Notes: generated from the letters alone by a model not told the origin. A stretch of DNA of 64,000 nt from Lachnospiraceae bacterium (GCA_017938315.1 JAGBBV010000006.1:1-64000), one strand, 5' to 3'; positions 40,318 to 50,073 are shown, counted from the stretch's first letter. Made by a program: numbers and translations.

Positions 40318-40722
40318 TTAGATACCGAGAACTTCGCTTACTACTTCCACACCCTTGCAAATGCAATCAGGACAGGAGCATAAAACCTTTCCGGTTTCAA
40401 TTCCCTTTAACTGTTTGCAGATGGTGCCGCCGGTTTTTTCTTCGAAACTTCTTACCATTTCTTTAGATAACTGATAGGTGTCTGCTTTGGTGCCGGGATT
40501 TGTGAGATTTCCGTCGCTGTTCTTAAAGCCTGCAAGCATCACAGCACCGGAGAGAGCACCACAAATGCCTTCCATGCCGCCCATACCAAGACCGAAGCCT
40601 TCATTTGCCTTGAAAAGAATTTCCTCAGGTACGCCCACTTCCTCGGCGAAGGAACAGGCAACAGCTTGGGCACAGTTGAATTTTATGTCATGTTTTGCAA
40701 TGGCAAGTTCTTTTTTGGTCAT
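40318..40722 (-). CDS. C_GCAxxG_C_C-family redox protein
   Basis: A 134-residue protein with the family cysteine pattern: NCAQAVACSF near the N-terminus, GMEGICGALSGAV (about residue 55), and GGTICKQL and CSCPDCICKG toward the end, six or more conserved cysteines in all. The family is thought to bind a metal or act in redox chemistry; no reaction is established to my knowledge. The start at 40722 is chosen because AAAGGAG precedes it on the minus strand; an upstream in-frame ATG at 40755 lacks one. Confidence 0.83.
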   Translation of the reverse strand: MTKKELAIAKHDIKFNCAQAVACSFAEEVGVPEEILFKANEGFGLGMGGMEGICGALSGAVMLAGFKNSDGNLTNPGTKADTYQLSKEMVRSFEEKTGGTICKQLKGIETGKVLCSCPDCICKGVEVVSEVLGI

Positions 40723-40898
40723 AAATAATCGCTCCTTTGTCATTTGTTTTATCATCTTGTTAATACTTTACCATAAAGCGTGGAAAGATACAAATAGAAG
40801 GCGATAAAATACAATGTTATGTAGGAACAAAAAAGTAGACATAAGGGCGGAAACGTAGTAGATTATTAGTGGTAATGCAAAGAAAAGAGAGGTTTAAT

Positions 40899-41192
40899 AT
40901 GGCAAACATAATTTCAGATGAAATCATTGAATATGTAGGCATTCTGGCAAAACTTGAACTTTCCCATGAGGAAAAGCAAGAAGCAAAAAAGGATATGGGC
41001 CGTATGCTGGACTATATAGATAAATTGGGCGAATTGGACACCACAGATGTTGAACCTATGTCCCATGTATTTCCCATGCAGAATGTGTTCCGTGAGGATG
41101 TTGTGACAAACGGGGATACCAGGGAAGCGATTTTAAAGAATGCACCTCAGGAAAAAGATGGCATGTTTGTAGTGCCGAAGACATTTGATTAG
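40899..41192 (+). CDS. gatC: Asp/Glu-tRNA amidotransferase subunit C
   Basis: A 97-residue belt subunit that wraps around GatA and GatB. The family pattern is clear: [18 protein letters not shown] at the start, [26 protein letters not shown] in the middle and [20 protein letters not shown] at the end. The ATG at 40899 follows AGAGAGGT. It is followed 13 bases later by gatA and then gatB, the usual order. The 176-base gap upstream holds no gene or hairpin that I can support. Confidence 0.93.
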   Translation: MANIISDEIIEYVGILAKLELSHEEKQEAKKDMGRMLDYIDKLGELDTTDVEPMSHVFPMQNVFREDVVTNGDTREAILKNAPQEKDGMFVVPKTFD

Positions 41193-41205
41193 GAGGACGG
41201 CAGGG

Positions 41206-42666
41206 ATGAATATCTTAAATATGACTGCCGCATCTCTTGCGGTGGCAATCAAAAATAAAGAAGTAACTGTTATGGATGCAACCAAAGCAGTTCTTGAACA
41301 GATTGAAAAGACGGAAAGCACCTACAACTGTTATGTAACGGTAGATAAGGAAGGTGCGCTTAAACAGGCAGAAGAAGTGCAGGCAAAGATTGATGCGGGA
41401 GAACTTACCGGACCCCTTGCAGGTGTACCCGTTGCCATCAAGGACAATATGTGTACGCAGGGACTTCTTACAACATGTTCTTCTAAAATTTTGGGAAACT
41501 TTGTCCCCACCTATTCTTCAGAAGCAGTACTGAATCTGCAGAAGGCTGGTGCAGTGATTATCGGAAAAACCAATATGGATGAGTTTGCAATGGGTTCTAC
41601 TACAGAAACCTCAGCCTTCGGCGAAACCAGAAATCCATGGAATCCTGACCATGTACCGGGAGGTTCTTCCGGTGGTAGTGCGGCAGCGGTAGCGGCACAG
41701 GAATGCTTTTATGCCCTTGGCTCCGATACCGGCGGTTCTATCAGACAGCCCGCATCCTTCTGTGGCGTGGTTGGTCTTAAGCCTACCTATGGTACAGTAT
41801 CCCGATACGGACTCATTGCTTACGGTTCTTCTTTAGATCAGATTGGACCGCTTTGTAAGGATGTAACCGACTGTGCGACCATTATGGAAGTTATTGCATC
41901 CCATGACCCGAAAGATTCCACATCCATAAAGAGAGAAGATACAGACTTTACGTCTGCCCTTGTGGACGATGTAAAAGGAATGAAAATCGGACTTCCCAGA
42001 GATTACTTTGGAGAAGGGCTTGATCCGGAAGTAAAAGACGCTGTTCTTAAGGCGGCAGAAGTGTTAAAAGAAAAAGGTGCGATTGTTGAAGAATTTGATT
42101 TAAGCCTTGTAGAATATGCAATTCCTACTTATTATACTATTGCGGCAGCAGAGGCAAGCTCCAACTTAGAGAGATTCGACGGCATTAAATATGGATACCG
42201 CACAGAAGACTACAAAGGACTTCACAATATGTACAAAAAATCCCGCTCCGAAGGTTTTGGCGCGGAAGTAAAGAGAAGAATTATGTTGGGAAGCTTTGTG
42301 CTTAGCTCCGGTTATTACGATGCTTACTATCTGAAAGCACTTCGAGTAAAAGCACTGATTAAGAAAGCATTTGATGAAGCATTTAAAAAGTATGATGTAA
42401 TTCTGGGACCGGTGGCCCCCACCACAGCACCGAAGCTGGGGGAGAGTTTATCTGACCCGCTTAAGATGTATTTGGGAGATATTTATACGATTTCTGCTAA
42501 CTTAGCAGGTCTTCCCGGACTGAGTATTCCTTGTGGTATTGACTCTGCGGGACTTCCTATCGGACTTCAGTTAATTGGAGATTGTTTTAAAGAGAAGAAT
42601 CTGATTCGCGCAGCGTATGCTTATGAGCAGGCTAGAGGTGCCTTTGAGCGAAAGGGGGAGAAATAG
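41206..42666 (+). CDS. gatA: Asp/Glu-tRNA amidotransferase subunit A
   Basis: A 486-residue amidase-signature enzyme that makes ammonia from glutamine for the amidation of Asp-tRNA(Asn) and/or Glu-tRNA(Gln). The Ser-cisSer-Lys triad is present: Lys in VPVAIKDNM (about residue 77), GGSSGGSAAAVAA, and GSDTGGSIRQPASFCG (about 170). The ATG at 41206 is chosen since AGGAGG (41191-41196) lies nine bases upstream. GatB follows after one base. Confidence 0.95.
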   Translation: MNILNMTAASLAVAIKNKEVTVMDATKAVLEQIEKTESTYNCYVTVDKEGALKQAEEVQAKIDAGELTGPLAGVPVAIKDNMCTQGLLTTCSSKILGNFVPTYSSEAVLNLQKAGAVIIGKTNMDEFAMGSTTETSAFGETRNPWNPDHVPGGSSGGSAAAVAAQECFYALGSDTGGSIRQPASFCGVVGLKPTYGTVSRYGLIAYGSSLDQIGPLCKDVTDCATIMEVIASHDPKDSTSIKREDTDFTSALVDDVKGMKIGLPRDYFGEGLDPEVKDAVLKAAEVLKEKGAIVEEFDLSLVEYAIPTYYTIAAAEASSNLERFDGIKYGYRTEDYKGLHNMYKKSRSEGFGAEVKRRIMLGSFVLSSGYYDAYYLKALRVKALIKKAFDEAFKKYDVILGPVAPTTAPKLGESLSDPLKMYLGDIYTISANLAGLPGLSIPCGIDSAGLPIGLQLIGDCFKEKNLIRAAYAYEQARGAFERKGEK

Positions 42667-42667
42667 G

Positions 42668-44098
42668 ATGGGAAAGCAGTATGAAACCGTCATTGGTTTG
42701 GAAGTGCATGTAGAACTTGCCACTAAAACTAAGATTTTCTGTGGTTGTTCCACAGAGTTTGGTGGTGCACCCAATACACATACCTGTCCGGTTTGTACCG
42801 GCATGCCGGGTTCACTTCCCGTGCTGAACAAACAGGTACTTGCCTATGCGGTAGCAGTAGGTCTCGCTACCGGTTGTAACATTACCCAGTATTGTAAATT
42901 TGACCGTAAAAATTATTTTTATCCCGACAACCCACAGAATTATCAGATATCCCAATTATATCTGCCTATCTGCCGTGACGGGAAAGTGGAAATTGAGACA
43001 GAAGACGGAAAGAAATTGATAGGTATTCATGAGATTCATATGGAAGAGGATGCAGGAAAACTTGTTCATGATGAATGGACGGACTGCTCTTTGGTCGACT
43101 ATAACCGTTCCGGCGTACCTCTTATCGAGATTGTGTCAGAGCCTGATATGAGAAGTGCAGAGGAAGTAATAGCATATCTTGAGAAACTTCGTATGCTTGT
43201 GCAGTATTTAGGGGCATCCGACTGTAAGATGCAGGAAGGCTCCATGCGTGCAGATGTAAACCTTTCCGTAAGGGAAGTAGGGGCTACTGAATATGGTACC
43301 CGTACGGAGATGAAAAATTTAAACTCCTTTAGTGCCATTACCAGGGCTATTGCCGGTGAGAGAGCACGTCAAATTGACTTGATTGAAGCAGGTGAAAAAG
43401 TAGTACAGGAAACAAGAAGATGGGATGATAACGTAGGCAAATCTTATGCTATGAGAAGCAAGGAAGATGCCCAGGATTACCGTTACTTCCCGGACCCGGA
43501 CCTGGTACCTATTGTAGTGACCGATGAATTCCTTGCAGATATAAAAGCAAGGCAACCGGAATTTAGGGAAGAAAAGATAGCACGTTATAAGGAAGAATTT
43601 GATATTCCTGATTACGATATCGATATCATTACGGGAAGCAAGCATATGGCAGATATTTTTGAGGAGACGGTGGCATTGGGTGCACAGCCCAAAAAGGTTT
43701 CCAACTGGCTTATGGTGGAAACATTAAGGCTCCTTAAGGAAAACAATATGGACCCTGAAGACATCCGTTTTTCACCGGAGAATCTTGCAAAATTAATTAA
43801 GCTTACTGATGAAAAGGCCATTAACAGTACCGTGGCAAAAGAAGTATTTGAAGAAATGTTTAAAAATGACATTGACCCTGAAAAATACGTGGAAGATAAA
43901 GGCCTTAAAACCGTAAGCGACGAAGGAGCACTCCGTAAGACCGTGGAAGAGGTGATTGCAAACAATCCCCAGTCTGTAGAGGATTATCGGAACGGTAAAG
44001 AGAAAGCAATCGGATTCTTGGTGGGCCAGACCATGAAAGCCATGAAGGGCAAAGCTGACCCCGGGATGGTGAACCGGTTGCTGAAGGAATTATTATAA
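42668..44098 (+). CDS. gatB: Asp/Glu-tRNA amidotransferase subunit B
   Basis: A 476-residue tRNA-binding and kinase subunit that activates the side chain and adds ammonia from GatA. It starts YETVIGLEVHVELATKTKIFC and has the two zinc-cysteine pairs CGCS and CPVC, PDNPQNYQISQ, and a C-terminal helical YqeY-like tail (about 330-475) that grips the tRNA. The ATG at 42668 lies one base after the gatA stop behind GGGGGA. The operon ends at the terminator at 44121. Confidence 0.95.
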   Translation: MGKQYETVIGLEVHVELATKTKIFCGCSTEFGGAPNTHTCPVCTGMPGSLPVLNKQVLAYAVAVGLATGCNITQYCKFDRKNYFYPDNPQNYQISQLYLPICRDGKVEIETEDGKKLIGIHEIHMEEDAGKLVHDEWTDCSLVDYNRSGVPLIEIVSEPDMRSAEEVIAYLEKLRMLVQYLGASDCKMQEGSMRADVNLSVREVGATEYGTRTEMKNLNSFSAITRAIAGERARQIDLIEAGEKVVQETRRWDDNVGKSYAMRSKEDAQDYRYFPDPDLVPIVVTDEFLADIKARQPEFREEKIARYKEEFDIPDYDIDIITGSKHMADIFEETVALGAQPKKVSNWLMVETLRLLKENNMDPEDIRFSPENLAKLIKLTDEKAINSTVAKEVFEEMFKNDIDPEKYVEDKGLKTVSDEGALRKTVEEVIANNPQSVEDYRNGKEKAIGFLVGQTMKAMKGKADPGMVNRLLKELL

Positions 44099-44120
44099 GA
44101 ATATAGTGATGATTCATTGG

Positions 44121-44151
44121 ACGCGGAAACATGAGTTTTCCGCGTTTTTTT
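44121..44151 (+). terminator. Rho-independent terminator of gatCAB
   Basis: ACGCGGAAA (44121-44129) pairs with TTTCCGCGT (44137-44145) over a seven-base loop, followed by an unbroken T-run to 44151. Confidence 0.93.
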
Positions 44152-44283
44152 GTATTTGCACAGAAAAAACCATACTAACGGTATAAAAAATAATATACAA
44201 ATAGTACGGGTGGTGTGTTCACAAACTGTTTTTCAGATGTTACACTATGGGAAAGTAAACAAATGATGAATGAGAGGGAACAT

Positions 44284-45321
44284 ATGAAAATAAAATTAGC
44301 TGAAAATATAAAGAATTTCAGAAAAGAAAACTCATTTACCCAGGAACAGCTGGCAGAAATCTTAGGTGTTACGGTTGGAGCTGTCTATAAATGGGAAGCG
44401 GGACTATCTACCCCGGAAATCAGATTGATCATGATGCTGGCAGATGTATTCGGGGTCTCTGTAGATGTTCTTTTGGGATATGAACAGCAAAATGGTAATG
44501 TGGAAAATTGTATTACAAGAATAAAGGAATATGTTGGGAATCAAAATTTTACAGATGCAGTATCAGAGATAGAAAAAGCCTTAAAAAAATATCCCAACCA
44601 TTTTGAACTGGTATATACAAGCGGATTGTTTTATCAACTTAAATTTATAACAGATAAAGAGGAAGAATCGCTGGAACGTGCAAATGCACTGCTTAGGCAT
44701 GCCATTACTCTTTTATATCAGAATACGGATAAAAGTATTAATGAAGTAAGCATTCTGAATTTAATTGCCCAAAATTACTTGCTGGCAGAAAAGACCGAAT
44801 TGGCACTGGAAAACTTAAAACAGAATAATGTCTGTGGAATCAATAACAGCCTGATTGGTGTTACCTATGCCAGAATGTTAAAGCAGCCTAAGGAAGCAAT
44901 GCCGTATCTGACAAAAGCCTTTGCAGACTGTCTGGGAGACTTAATCCGTACAATGACCGGTTATATTTACGTGTACGACGAACTTAAGAATTATGAGATG
45001 GAAAAAGAGGCACTCAATTGGTTTGAGACTTTGCTGGACAGTTTAAAAAAGGATGATGCACAGAATGCATTTACAGACATGATAAAACCGGTGATTCTGG
45101 CACAGTCAGCAGTGGCAGAGGCAAAGATGGGACGTGATAAGCAGTCAAAACGGCTGATAGAAGAAGCATTCAGACTGGCAAAGCAGTTCGATGCAGCACC
45201 TGTACATAATTTGCAGGGAATTAAGTTTTTTGAAGAGGAAGAGGATGCTGTTGTGTATGCAGATATCGGAAATACGGCAATGGAAGCAGTTTGTACACTT
45301 TGGGAGGAATTTGAAAAATGA
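44284..45321 (+). CDS. XRE-family regulator with TPR-like C-terminus
   Basis: A 345-residue regulator. The HTH is at residues about 5-60 (KNFRKENSFTQEQLAEILGVTVGAVYKWEAG). The remaining 270 residues are helical and TPR-like, the layout of RRNPP-type and related regulators that bind short peptides. I place the start at the ATG at 44284 (GAGGGA just upstream); TTCACA (44218-44223) and TACACT (44241-44246), 17 bp apart, form a probable promoter that excludes an earlier start. It overlaps the ABC exporter gene by four bases, so the two are coupled. Peptide sensing is inference. Confidence 0.83.
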   Translation: MKIKLAENIKNFRKENSFTQEQLAEILGVTVGAVYKWEAGLSTPEIRLIMMLADVFGVSVDVLLGYEQQNGNVENCITRIKEYVGNQNFTDAVSEIEKALKKYPNHFELVYTSGLFYQLKFITDKEEESLERANALLRHAITLLYQNTDKSINEVSILNLIAQNYLLAEKTELALENLKQNNVCGINNSLIGVTYARMLKQPKEAMPYLTKAFADCLGDLIRTMTGYIYVYDELKNYEMEKEALNWFETLLDSLKKDDAQNAFTDMIKPVILAQSAVAEAKMGRDKQSKRLIEEAFRLAKQFDAAPVHNLQGIKFFEEEEDAVVYADIGNTAMEAVCTLWEEFEK

Positions 45322-47021
45322 CAGGAAAGATGTTACGTAAGCAGTTTTATAAAGGAAACAAAATAGCATTTGGTGTTGCCGTGTTTTCGGCACTGTTTGT
45401 AGGTATGATTAATTTGATGGCATCGTGGCTGATCCAGCAGTTTGTGGATACAATCTCGGGTGTGGAAGGGGCACTTGCACTGGATGTACTTTCAGTACTT
45501 ACAGCAGGACTTGTTTTATTGGTTATCGTATTCGGAATGCTGGAATACGTCTCTAAGCCGCGGTTTATGAAAAAAGCCATTCAGCAGTACAAAGAATTTG
45601 CTTTTGAAACACTGTTAAAGAAAAATATTAATACTTTTAACAAAGAGGCGGCAGCTTCCTACATATCTGCCCTGTCAAACGATGTGACAAGCATTGAAAC
45701 CAATTATCTGGGAAAACAGTTTGGTCTGATTACCAGCATCGTTATGTTTTCGGGAGCATTTGCAATGATGCTTCTGTATAGCCCGCTTCTTACGCTAATT
45801 GTGGTTCTTTTGCTCATTTTGCCGGTAATAGCCTCTGCATTGGTAGGCAATAAGATGGAAACAGCGGAACTTAACGTTTCAAAGAAAAATGAGACATTGA
45901 CGGATACCATTAAGGAAATTATCGGAGGATTTTCTGTAGTAAAAAGTTTTAAGGCGGAAAAAGAAGTTTTACAGTTTTTCCTTAACAGCAATGAAGCTGT
46001 AGAAGCAGCTAAATGCAAAAAAGAGAAAATAGGAATTATCATCGGTATTATTTCCGCAACAGCAGGGTTAATGGCGCAGTTAGGTGTCTTTATCGCAGGA
46101 GCCTATCTTGCGCTGGCAGGAGAAGGCGTAACGCCCGGTATTGTAATGGCATTTGTGAATCTCATGAACTTTGTACTGCAGCCCATAGCCACATTGCCGG
46201 AAATTTTTGCAAGCCGCAAAGCATCAAAGGCCCTTATGGATAAACTTTGTGATTACTTAAATCAAAACGTAAGCAGGGAAAAGAAAGGGGTACTTCAGAA
46301 ACTTGAAAAAGGAATTACTGTGGAAAACTTATCCTTTTCTTATCAAGAGGACGAAGAGGTACTAAAAGGAATAGAGTTGCAATTAGAGGCAGGGAAAAGT
46401 TATGCACTTGTGGGCGCATCCGGCTGTGGGAAATCTACCTTCTTAAATATGCTTTTATCTGCCTATGACAATTATACAGGATATATCCGGTACGATGATT
46501 GCGAGTTGCGTGATATGAGTCAGGAGGCTTTGTATGATATGGTTTCTGCTATTATGCAGAATGTAGTGATATTTAATGCATCCCTGCGGGATAATATAAC
46601 CATGTTCCGCGACATTCCCGGTGAGGATGTAGAGCAGGCAATTGACGCAGCTGGATTACGTGCATTTGTTGATGAGCATGGAGATGACTATAGCTGTGGT
46701 GAAAACGGGAACCACCTCTCCGGCGGGGAAAGACAGAGAATTTCCATAGCCAGAAGCCTTTTGCGGAAGGTATCCGTGCTACTTGTGGACGAGGCTACCG
46801 CTGCGCTGGATAAGCAGACAGCGTATCAGGTGACAAATGCTATTTTGGATATTGAGAATGTAATGAAAGTGGTGATTACCCATTCGCTGGAAGAGAGCCT
46901 GCTCAAGCGGTTTGATGAAGTTATTGTTTTAAAGGCAGGCGAAGTAGTGGAAAAAGGAAGCTTTTGCGACTTGATGGAGAGAAAGGGATATTTCTATTCA
47001 TTATATACAGTGGCGCAGTAA
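45318..47021 (+). CDS. ABC exporter, fused permease and ATPase
   Basis: A 567-residue half-transporter that should act as a dimer. Residues about 1-300 hold six TM helices; residues about 335-567 are the ATPase with Walker A GASGCGKST, signature LSGGERQRISIAR, Walker B VLLVDEATAALD and the H-loop His in THSLEE. There is no N-terminal peptidase domain, so it is not a typical bacteriocin maturation exporter. It is coupled to the XRE-TPR regulator gene. The exported substrate is unknown; a peptide or lipid is possible. Confidence 0.9.
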   Translation: MTGKMLRKQFYKGNKIAFGVAVFSALFVGMINLMASWLIQQFVDTISGVEGALALDVLSVLTAGLVLLVIVFGMLEYVSKPRFMKKAIQQYKEFAFETLLKKNINTFNKEAAASYISALSNDVTSIETNYLGKQFGLITSIVMFSGAFAMMLLYSPLLTLIVVLLLILPVIASALVGNKMETAELNVSKKNETLTDTIKEIIGGFSVVKSFKAEKEVLQFFLNSNEAVEAAKCKKEKIGIIIGIISATAGLMAQLGVFIAGAYLALAGEGVTPGIVMAFVNLMNFVLQPIATLPEIFASRKASKALMDKLCDYLNQNVSREKKGVLQKLEKGITVENLSFSYQEDEEVLKGIELQLEAGKSYALVGASGCGKSTFLNMLLSAYDNYTGYIRYDDCELRDMSQEALYDMVSAIMQNVVIFNASLRDNITMFRDIPGEDVEQAIDAAGLRAFVDEHGDDYSCGENGNHLSGGERQRISIARSLLRKVSVLLVDEATAALDKQTAYQVTNAILDIENVMKVVITHSLEESLLKRFDEVIVLKAGEVVEKGSFCDLMERKGYFYSLYTVAQ

Positions 47022-47050
47022 GAATTTAGAAAGATTTAGAGAAAAAGGTA

Positions 47051-47152
47051 TTGCTATCTATAAGTTTATGTGTTAGAATATCCCTCGGTGACGAACATGT
47101 GTCTTTGACAGAAAGACAATCAAAAACATTTGTCCGTCGCAGAGGGATTTTT
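47051..47152 (+). promoter_or_regulatory. Promoter and structured leader before the ACT-hom operon
   Basis: TTGCTA (47051-47056) and TAGAAT (47074-47079) are 17 bp apart. Just after, TCCCTC (47081-47086) pairs with GAGGGA (47142-47147), which is followed by TTTTT; inside are GACG/CGTC and a TCTTT-gacag-AAAGA hairpin (47102-47116). The outer arm begins about at the transcription start, so the structure may instead be the terminator of the ABC-exporter operon. Either way a terminator-like fold stands in front of the aspartate-family operon. Confidence 0.5.
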
Positions 47153-47174
47153 GTATGGGCTTATGAGGTAGCTT

Positions 47175-47612
47175 ATGGGAAAACGATATTATGTGGTAAA
47201 GGAAGCAGCGGTGCCGGAAGTGCTTCTTAAGGTAGTGGAAGCGAAGAAACTTTTAGATTCCGGAAAGGTAACTACCATTAACGAAGCAGCTGACCAGGTG
47301 GGAATCAGCCGGAGTTCCTTTTATAAGTACAAAGAAGACATTTTTGAATTTCATGAACATTCCCAGGGAACGACAATCACACTGACGTTCCAGATGGAGG
47401 ATGAGCCGGGACTTTTATCCGATGTGCTGAAAATTATAGCAGGATTCGGTGCAAACATTCTGACCATTCATCAAAGTATTCCGATTAGTGGGGTTGCATC
47501 CTTAAGTCTTAGTGTACAGGTGCTTCCCACAACAGGAAATGTTTCAGAGATGCTGGAAGCTTTGGAAGGACACAGGGGCGTACGGAAAGTAAAAATATTA
47601 GCCAAAGAATAG
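47175..47612 (+). CDS. ACT-domain protein (PheB/UPF0735 type)
   Basis: A 145-residue protein: an N-terminal helix-turn-helix-like part (about 28-58, INEAADQVGISRSSFYKYK) and a C-terminal ACT domain (about 70-145, FQMEDEPGLLSDVLKIIAGFGANILTI) that normally binds an amino acid. It starts after TGAGGTAGCTT and is 30 bases upstream of hom. A DNA-binding half with an amino-acid sensor, at the head of a threonine/methionine-pathway operon, suggests a regulator of that operon; that is inference, as the family is uncharacterised to my knowledge. Confidence 0.85.
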   Translation: MGKRYYVVKEAAVPEVLLKVVEAKKLLDSGKVTTINEAADQVGISRSSFYKYKEDIFEFHEHSQGTTITLTFQMEDEPGLLSDVLKIIAGFGANILTIHQSIPISGVASLSLSVQVLPTTGNVSEMLEALEGHRGVRKVKILAKE

Positions 47613-47642
47613 GCAATAGGATAAAGAAGAAGGAGAGATATT

Positions 47643-48842
47643 ATGATTCAGGTAGCAGTTTTTGGATATGGCACGGTAGGAAGCGGTGTTGTAGAAGTAA
47701 TCGAAAAGAACAAAGCAGAAATTAATAAGAAAGCAGGGGAAGAATTAAACGTTAAGTACATATTAGATTTAAGAGATTTCCCTGGTGATCCTTATGAAGA
47801 TAAAGTGGTTCATGACGTGGAGACAATCTTAAATGATCCGGAAGTACAGATTATCTGTGAAACCATGGGGGGATTAAAGCCTGCCTATGATTACACAAAG
47901 AGAGCACTTTTGGCAGGTAAAAGTGTGTGTACATCCAATAAGGAACTGGTGGCAACACATGGACCAGAACTGATTCAGATTGCCCATGATAATCAGTGTA
48001 ACTATTTGTTTGAAGCAAGTGTTGGCGGCGGCATCCCCATTATCCGCCCGTTAAATTACTCATTGACAGCAGAAAAGATTGACGCCATCACCGGTATTTT
48101 AAACGGAACTACCAACTACATTTTATCTAAGATGGAAAAAGAAGGTGCCGATTTTGCGGATGTACTTAAGGAGGCTCAGGAGAAAGGCTATGCGGAAAGA
48201 AATCCGGAAGCAGACGTGGAAGGATACGATGCTTGCCGTAAGATTGCAATCCTATCTTCCCTTATGTGTGGAAAAAATGTAAATTACGAAGATATTTATA
48301 CAGAAGGCATTACTAAAATCACATCAACCGACTTTGTTTATGCCAAAGCAATGAATAAGACCATTAAGCTTTTGGCACAAAGCAAAGAGGAAGACGGTAA
48401 GTTTTATGCCATGGTATCACCTTGCATGATTGGAATGGATCATCCCCTTTCTATGGTAAATGATGTATTCAATGCCGTGTTTGTCCACGGAAATATGTTA
48501 GGAGATTCCATGTATTACGGAAGAGGAGCAGGGAAGCTTCCCACAGCGAGTGCAGTGGTTTCCGACGTGGTAGACTGTGCAAGACATATCGGTAAGGTAA
48601 TTATGTGTTTCTGGGATGCAGAAAAGGTATCTCTTACAGGAATTGAACAGGCAAGCAGAAAGTTCTTTGTAAGAGTTTCTGCAGATAAAGCACAGGCGGC
48701 AAAAGAAACTTTTGGAAATGTGGAAACCGTAGATGCAAATGTAACAGGTGAATTTGCGTTTGTAACAGATGTTATGACAGAAAAGGAATTTAATGAAAAG
48801 GCTGAAAAAGTTGGTATCATCAGCAGAATCAGAATGGAATAG
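47643..48842 (+). CDS. hom: Homoserine dehydrogenase
   Basis: A 399-residue enzyme that reduces aspartate semialdehyde to homoserine with NAD(P)H. Seen: the Rossmann loop FGYGTVGSGV (about residues 7-16), SNKELVATHG, the catalytic region NGTTNYILSKM and the Lys/Asp-bearing NPEADVEGYDACRK. The C-terminal part after about 320 is shorter than in forms with a full ACT domain, so feedback may be carried by the separate ACT protein upstream. It precedes the apgM-like gene by 22 bases. Confidence 0.94.
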   Translation: MIQVAVFGYGTVGSGVVEVIEKNKAEINKKAGEELNVKYILDLRDFPGDPYEDKVVHDVETILNDPEVQIICETMGGLKPAYDYTKRALLAGKSVCTSNKELVATHGPELIQIAHDNQCNYLFEASVGGGIPIIRPLNYSLTAEKIDAITGILNGTTNYILSKMEKEGADFADVLKEAQEKGYAERNPEADVEGYDACRKIAILSSLMCGKNVNYEDIYTEGITKITSTDFVYAKAMNKTIKLLAQSKEEDGKFYAMVSPCMIGMDHPLSMVNDVFNAVFVHGNMLGDSMYYGRGAGKLPTASAVVSDVVDCARHIGKVIMCFWDAEKVSLTGIEQASRKFFVRVSADKAQAAKETFGNVETVDANVTGEFAFVTDVMTEKEFNEKAEKVGIISRIRME

Positions 48843-48864
48843 GTTATCTTGAAAGGAAATAGAG

Positions 48865-50073
48865 ATGAGTAATAAAAAATATGTGATAGTACTTGGCGAC
48901 GGAATGGCTGACGAACCTATTGAGCAGCTTGGCGGCAAGACACCGCTTGAATATGCAAGCACGCCTACCTTAGATAAACTAAGTAAAGTGTCCGAAGTTG
49001 GTATGGTACATACCATTCCTGAAGGAATGAGTCCGGGATCTGACACCGCGAACCTTTCTGTGCTTGGATATGACCCGAAGATTTACTATTCGGGACGTTC
49101 TCCTTTGGAAGCACTGAGCATAGGTGTTCCTATGAAAGATACAGATATTGCGCTTCGATGTAATATTGTAACCATTTCAGAGGAAGATGTACCATTTGAA
49201 GAACAAACCATTATCGATCACAGCTCCGGTGAAATCAGTACGGAGGATTGTGCTGTGCTACTGGAAGCGGTCAAGGAAGAACTTCAAAATGAAACATACC
49301 AGTTTTATGTAGGAACCAGTTACCGTCACTGTCTTATCTGGGATAAAGGAGAAGTGATGAAACTCTCCCAGCCCCATGATGTATTAGGACAGGTAATCGG
49401 ACAGTATTTGCCCACAGATGAACACTTGCTGTACATGATGAAAAAGAGTTATGAAATTTTAAAGGATCACCCTTTAAATATAGAAAGAAAGAAACAGGGA
49501 CTCCGTCCTGCCAACTGCTGTTGGTTTTGGGGCGCGGGAACCAAACCAACCCTTTCTTCCTTTGAAGAAAAGAATGGGTTAAAGGGTATGATGGTTTCTG
49601 CAGTTGACTTGCTCAAAGGAATTGCAGTAGGTGCCGGCATGGGAGTAGCAAAGGTAGAAGGAGCCAACGGCGGACTCCATACTAATTATGAAGGTAAGGT
49701 GCAGGCGGCGATAGATGCCTTAAAAGGTGAATATGATTTTGTCTATATCCATGTAGAAGCACCCGACGAAATGGGACATCAGGGAAGTGTAGAGAAAAAA
49801 GTACAGGCCATTGAGTACCTTGACAGTCGTGTCATTGCACCCCTTACCAAAGCATTAGATGAAAGTGCTATGCAGTACAGACTGCTTGTGCTTCCGGACC
49901 ATCCCACACCCATCCGCATCAGAACCCACAGTGCAGACAGCGTACCCTACCTTCTGTATGACAGTGGGGATTTAAAATCCGGTGAGAGAAATTATAATGA
50001 AAAAGAAGCACGTGAAAGTGGAAACTCTTGTGAAAAGGGTCATACACTGATAGATAAATTGTTTGAGAAATAA
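48865..50073 (+). CDS. ApgM-type phosphoglycerate mutase family, proposed homoserine kinase
   Basis: A 402-residue protein of the alkaline-phosphatase superfamily, like archaeal 2,3-bisphosphoglycerate-independent phosphoglycerate mutases: IVLGDGMADEP (metal Asp, about residue 12), the Ser/Thr nucleophile region GSDTANLSVLGYDP (about 55), DEMGHQG and LPDHPTPIRIRTH as metal ligands. In Clostridia, members located between hom and aspartate kinase have been proposed to replace the GHMP-type homoserine kinase ThrB; that position is exactly seen here. Mutase activity remains the alternative. Confidence 0.87.
   Translation: MSNKKYVIVLGDGMADEPIEQLGGKTPLEYASTPTLDKLSKVSEVGMVHTIPEGMSPGSDTANLSVLGYDPKIYYSGRSPLEALSIGVPMKDTDIALRCNIVTISEEDVPFEEQTIIDHSSGEISTEDCAVLLEAVKEELQNETYQFYVGTSYRHCLIWDKGEVMKLSQPHDVLGQVIGQYLPTDEHLLYMMKKSYEILKDHPLNIERKKQGLRPANCCWFWGAGTKPTLSSFEEKNGLKGMMVSAVDLLKGIAVGAGMGVAKVEGANGGLHTNYEGKVQAAIDALKGEYDFVYIHVEAPDEMGHQGSVEKKVQAIEYLDSRVIAPLTKALDESAMQYRLLVLPDHPTPIRIRTHSADSVPYLLYDSGDLKSGERNYNEKEARESGNSCEKGHTLIDKLFEK

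Noticed and set aside
48498-49046. 182-codon minus-strand ORF spanning hom and the apgM-like gene
   Set aside because: Its composition is shadow-like, it crosses two conserved genes and their junction, and no ribosome binding site or family was seen.
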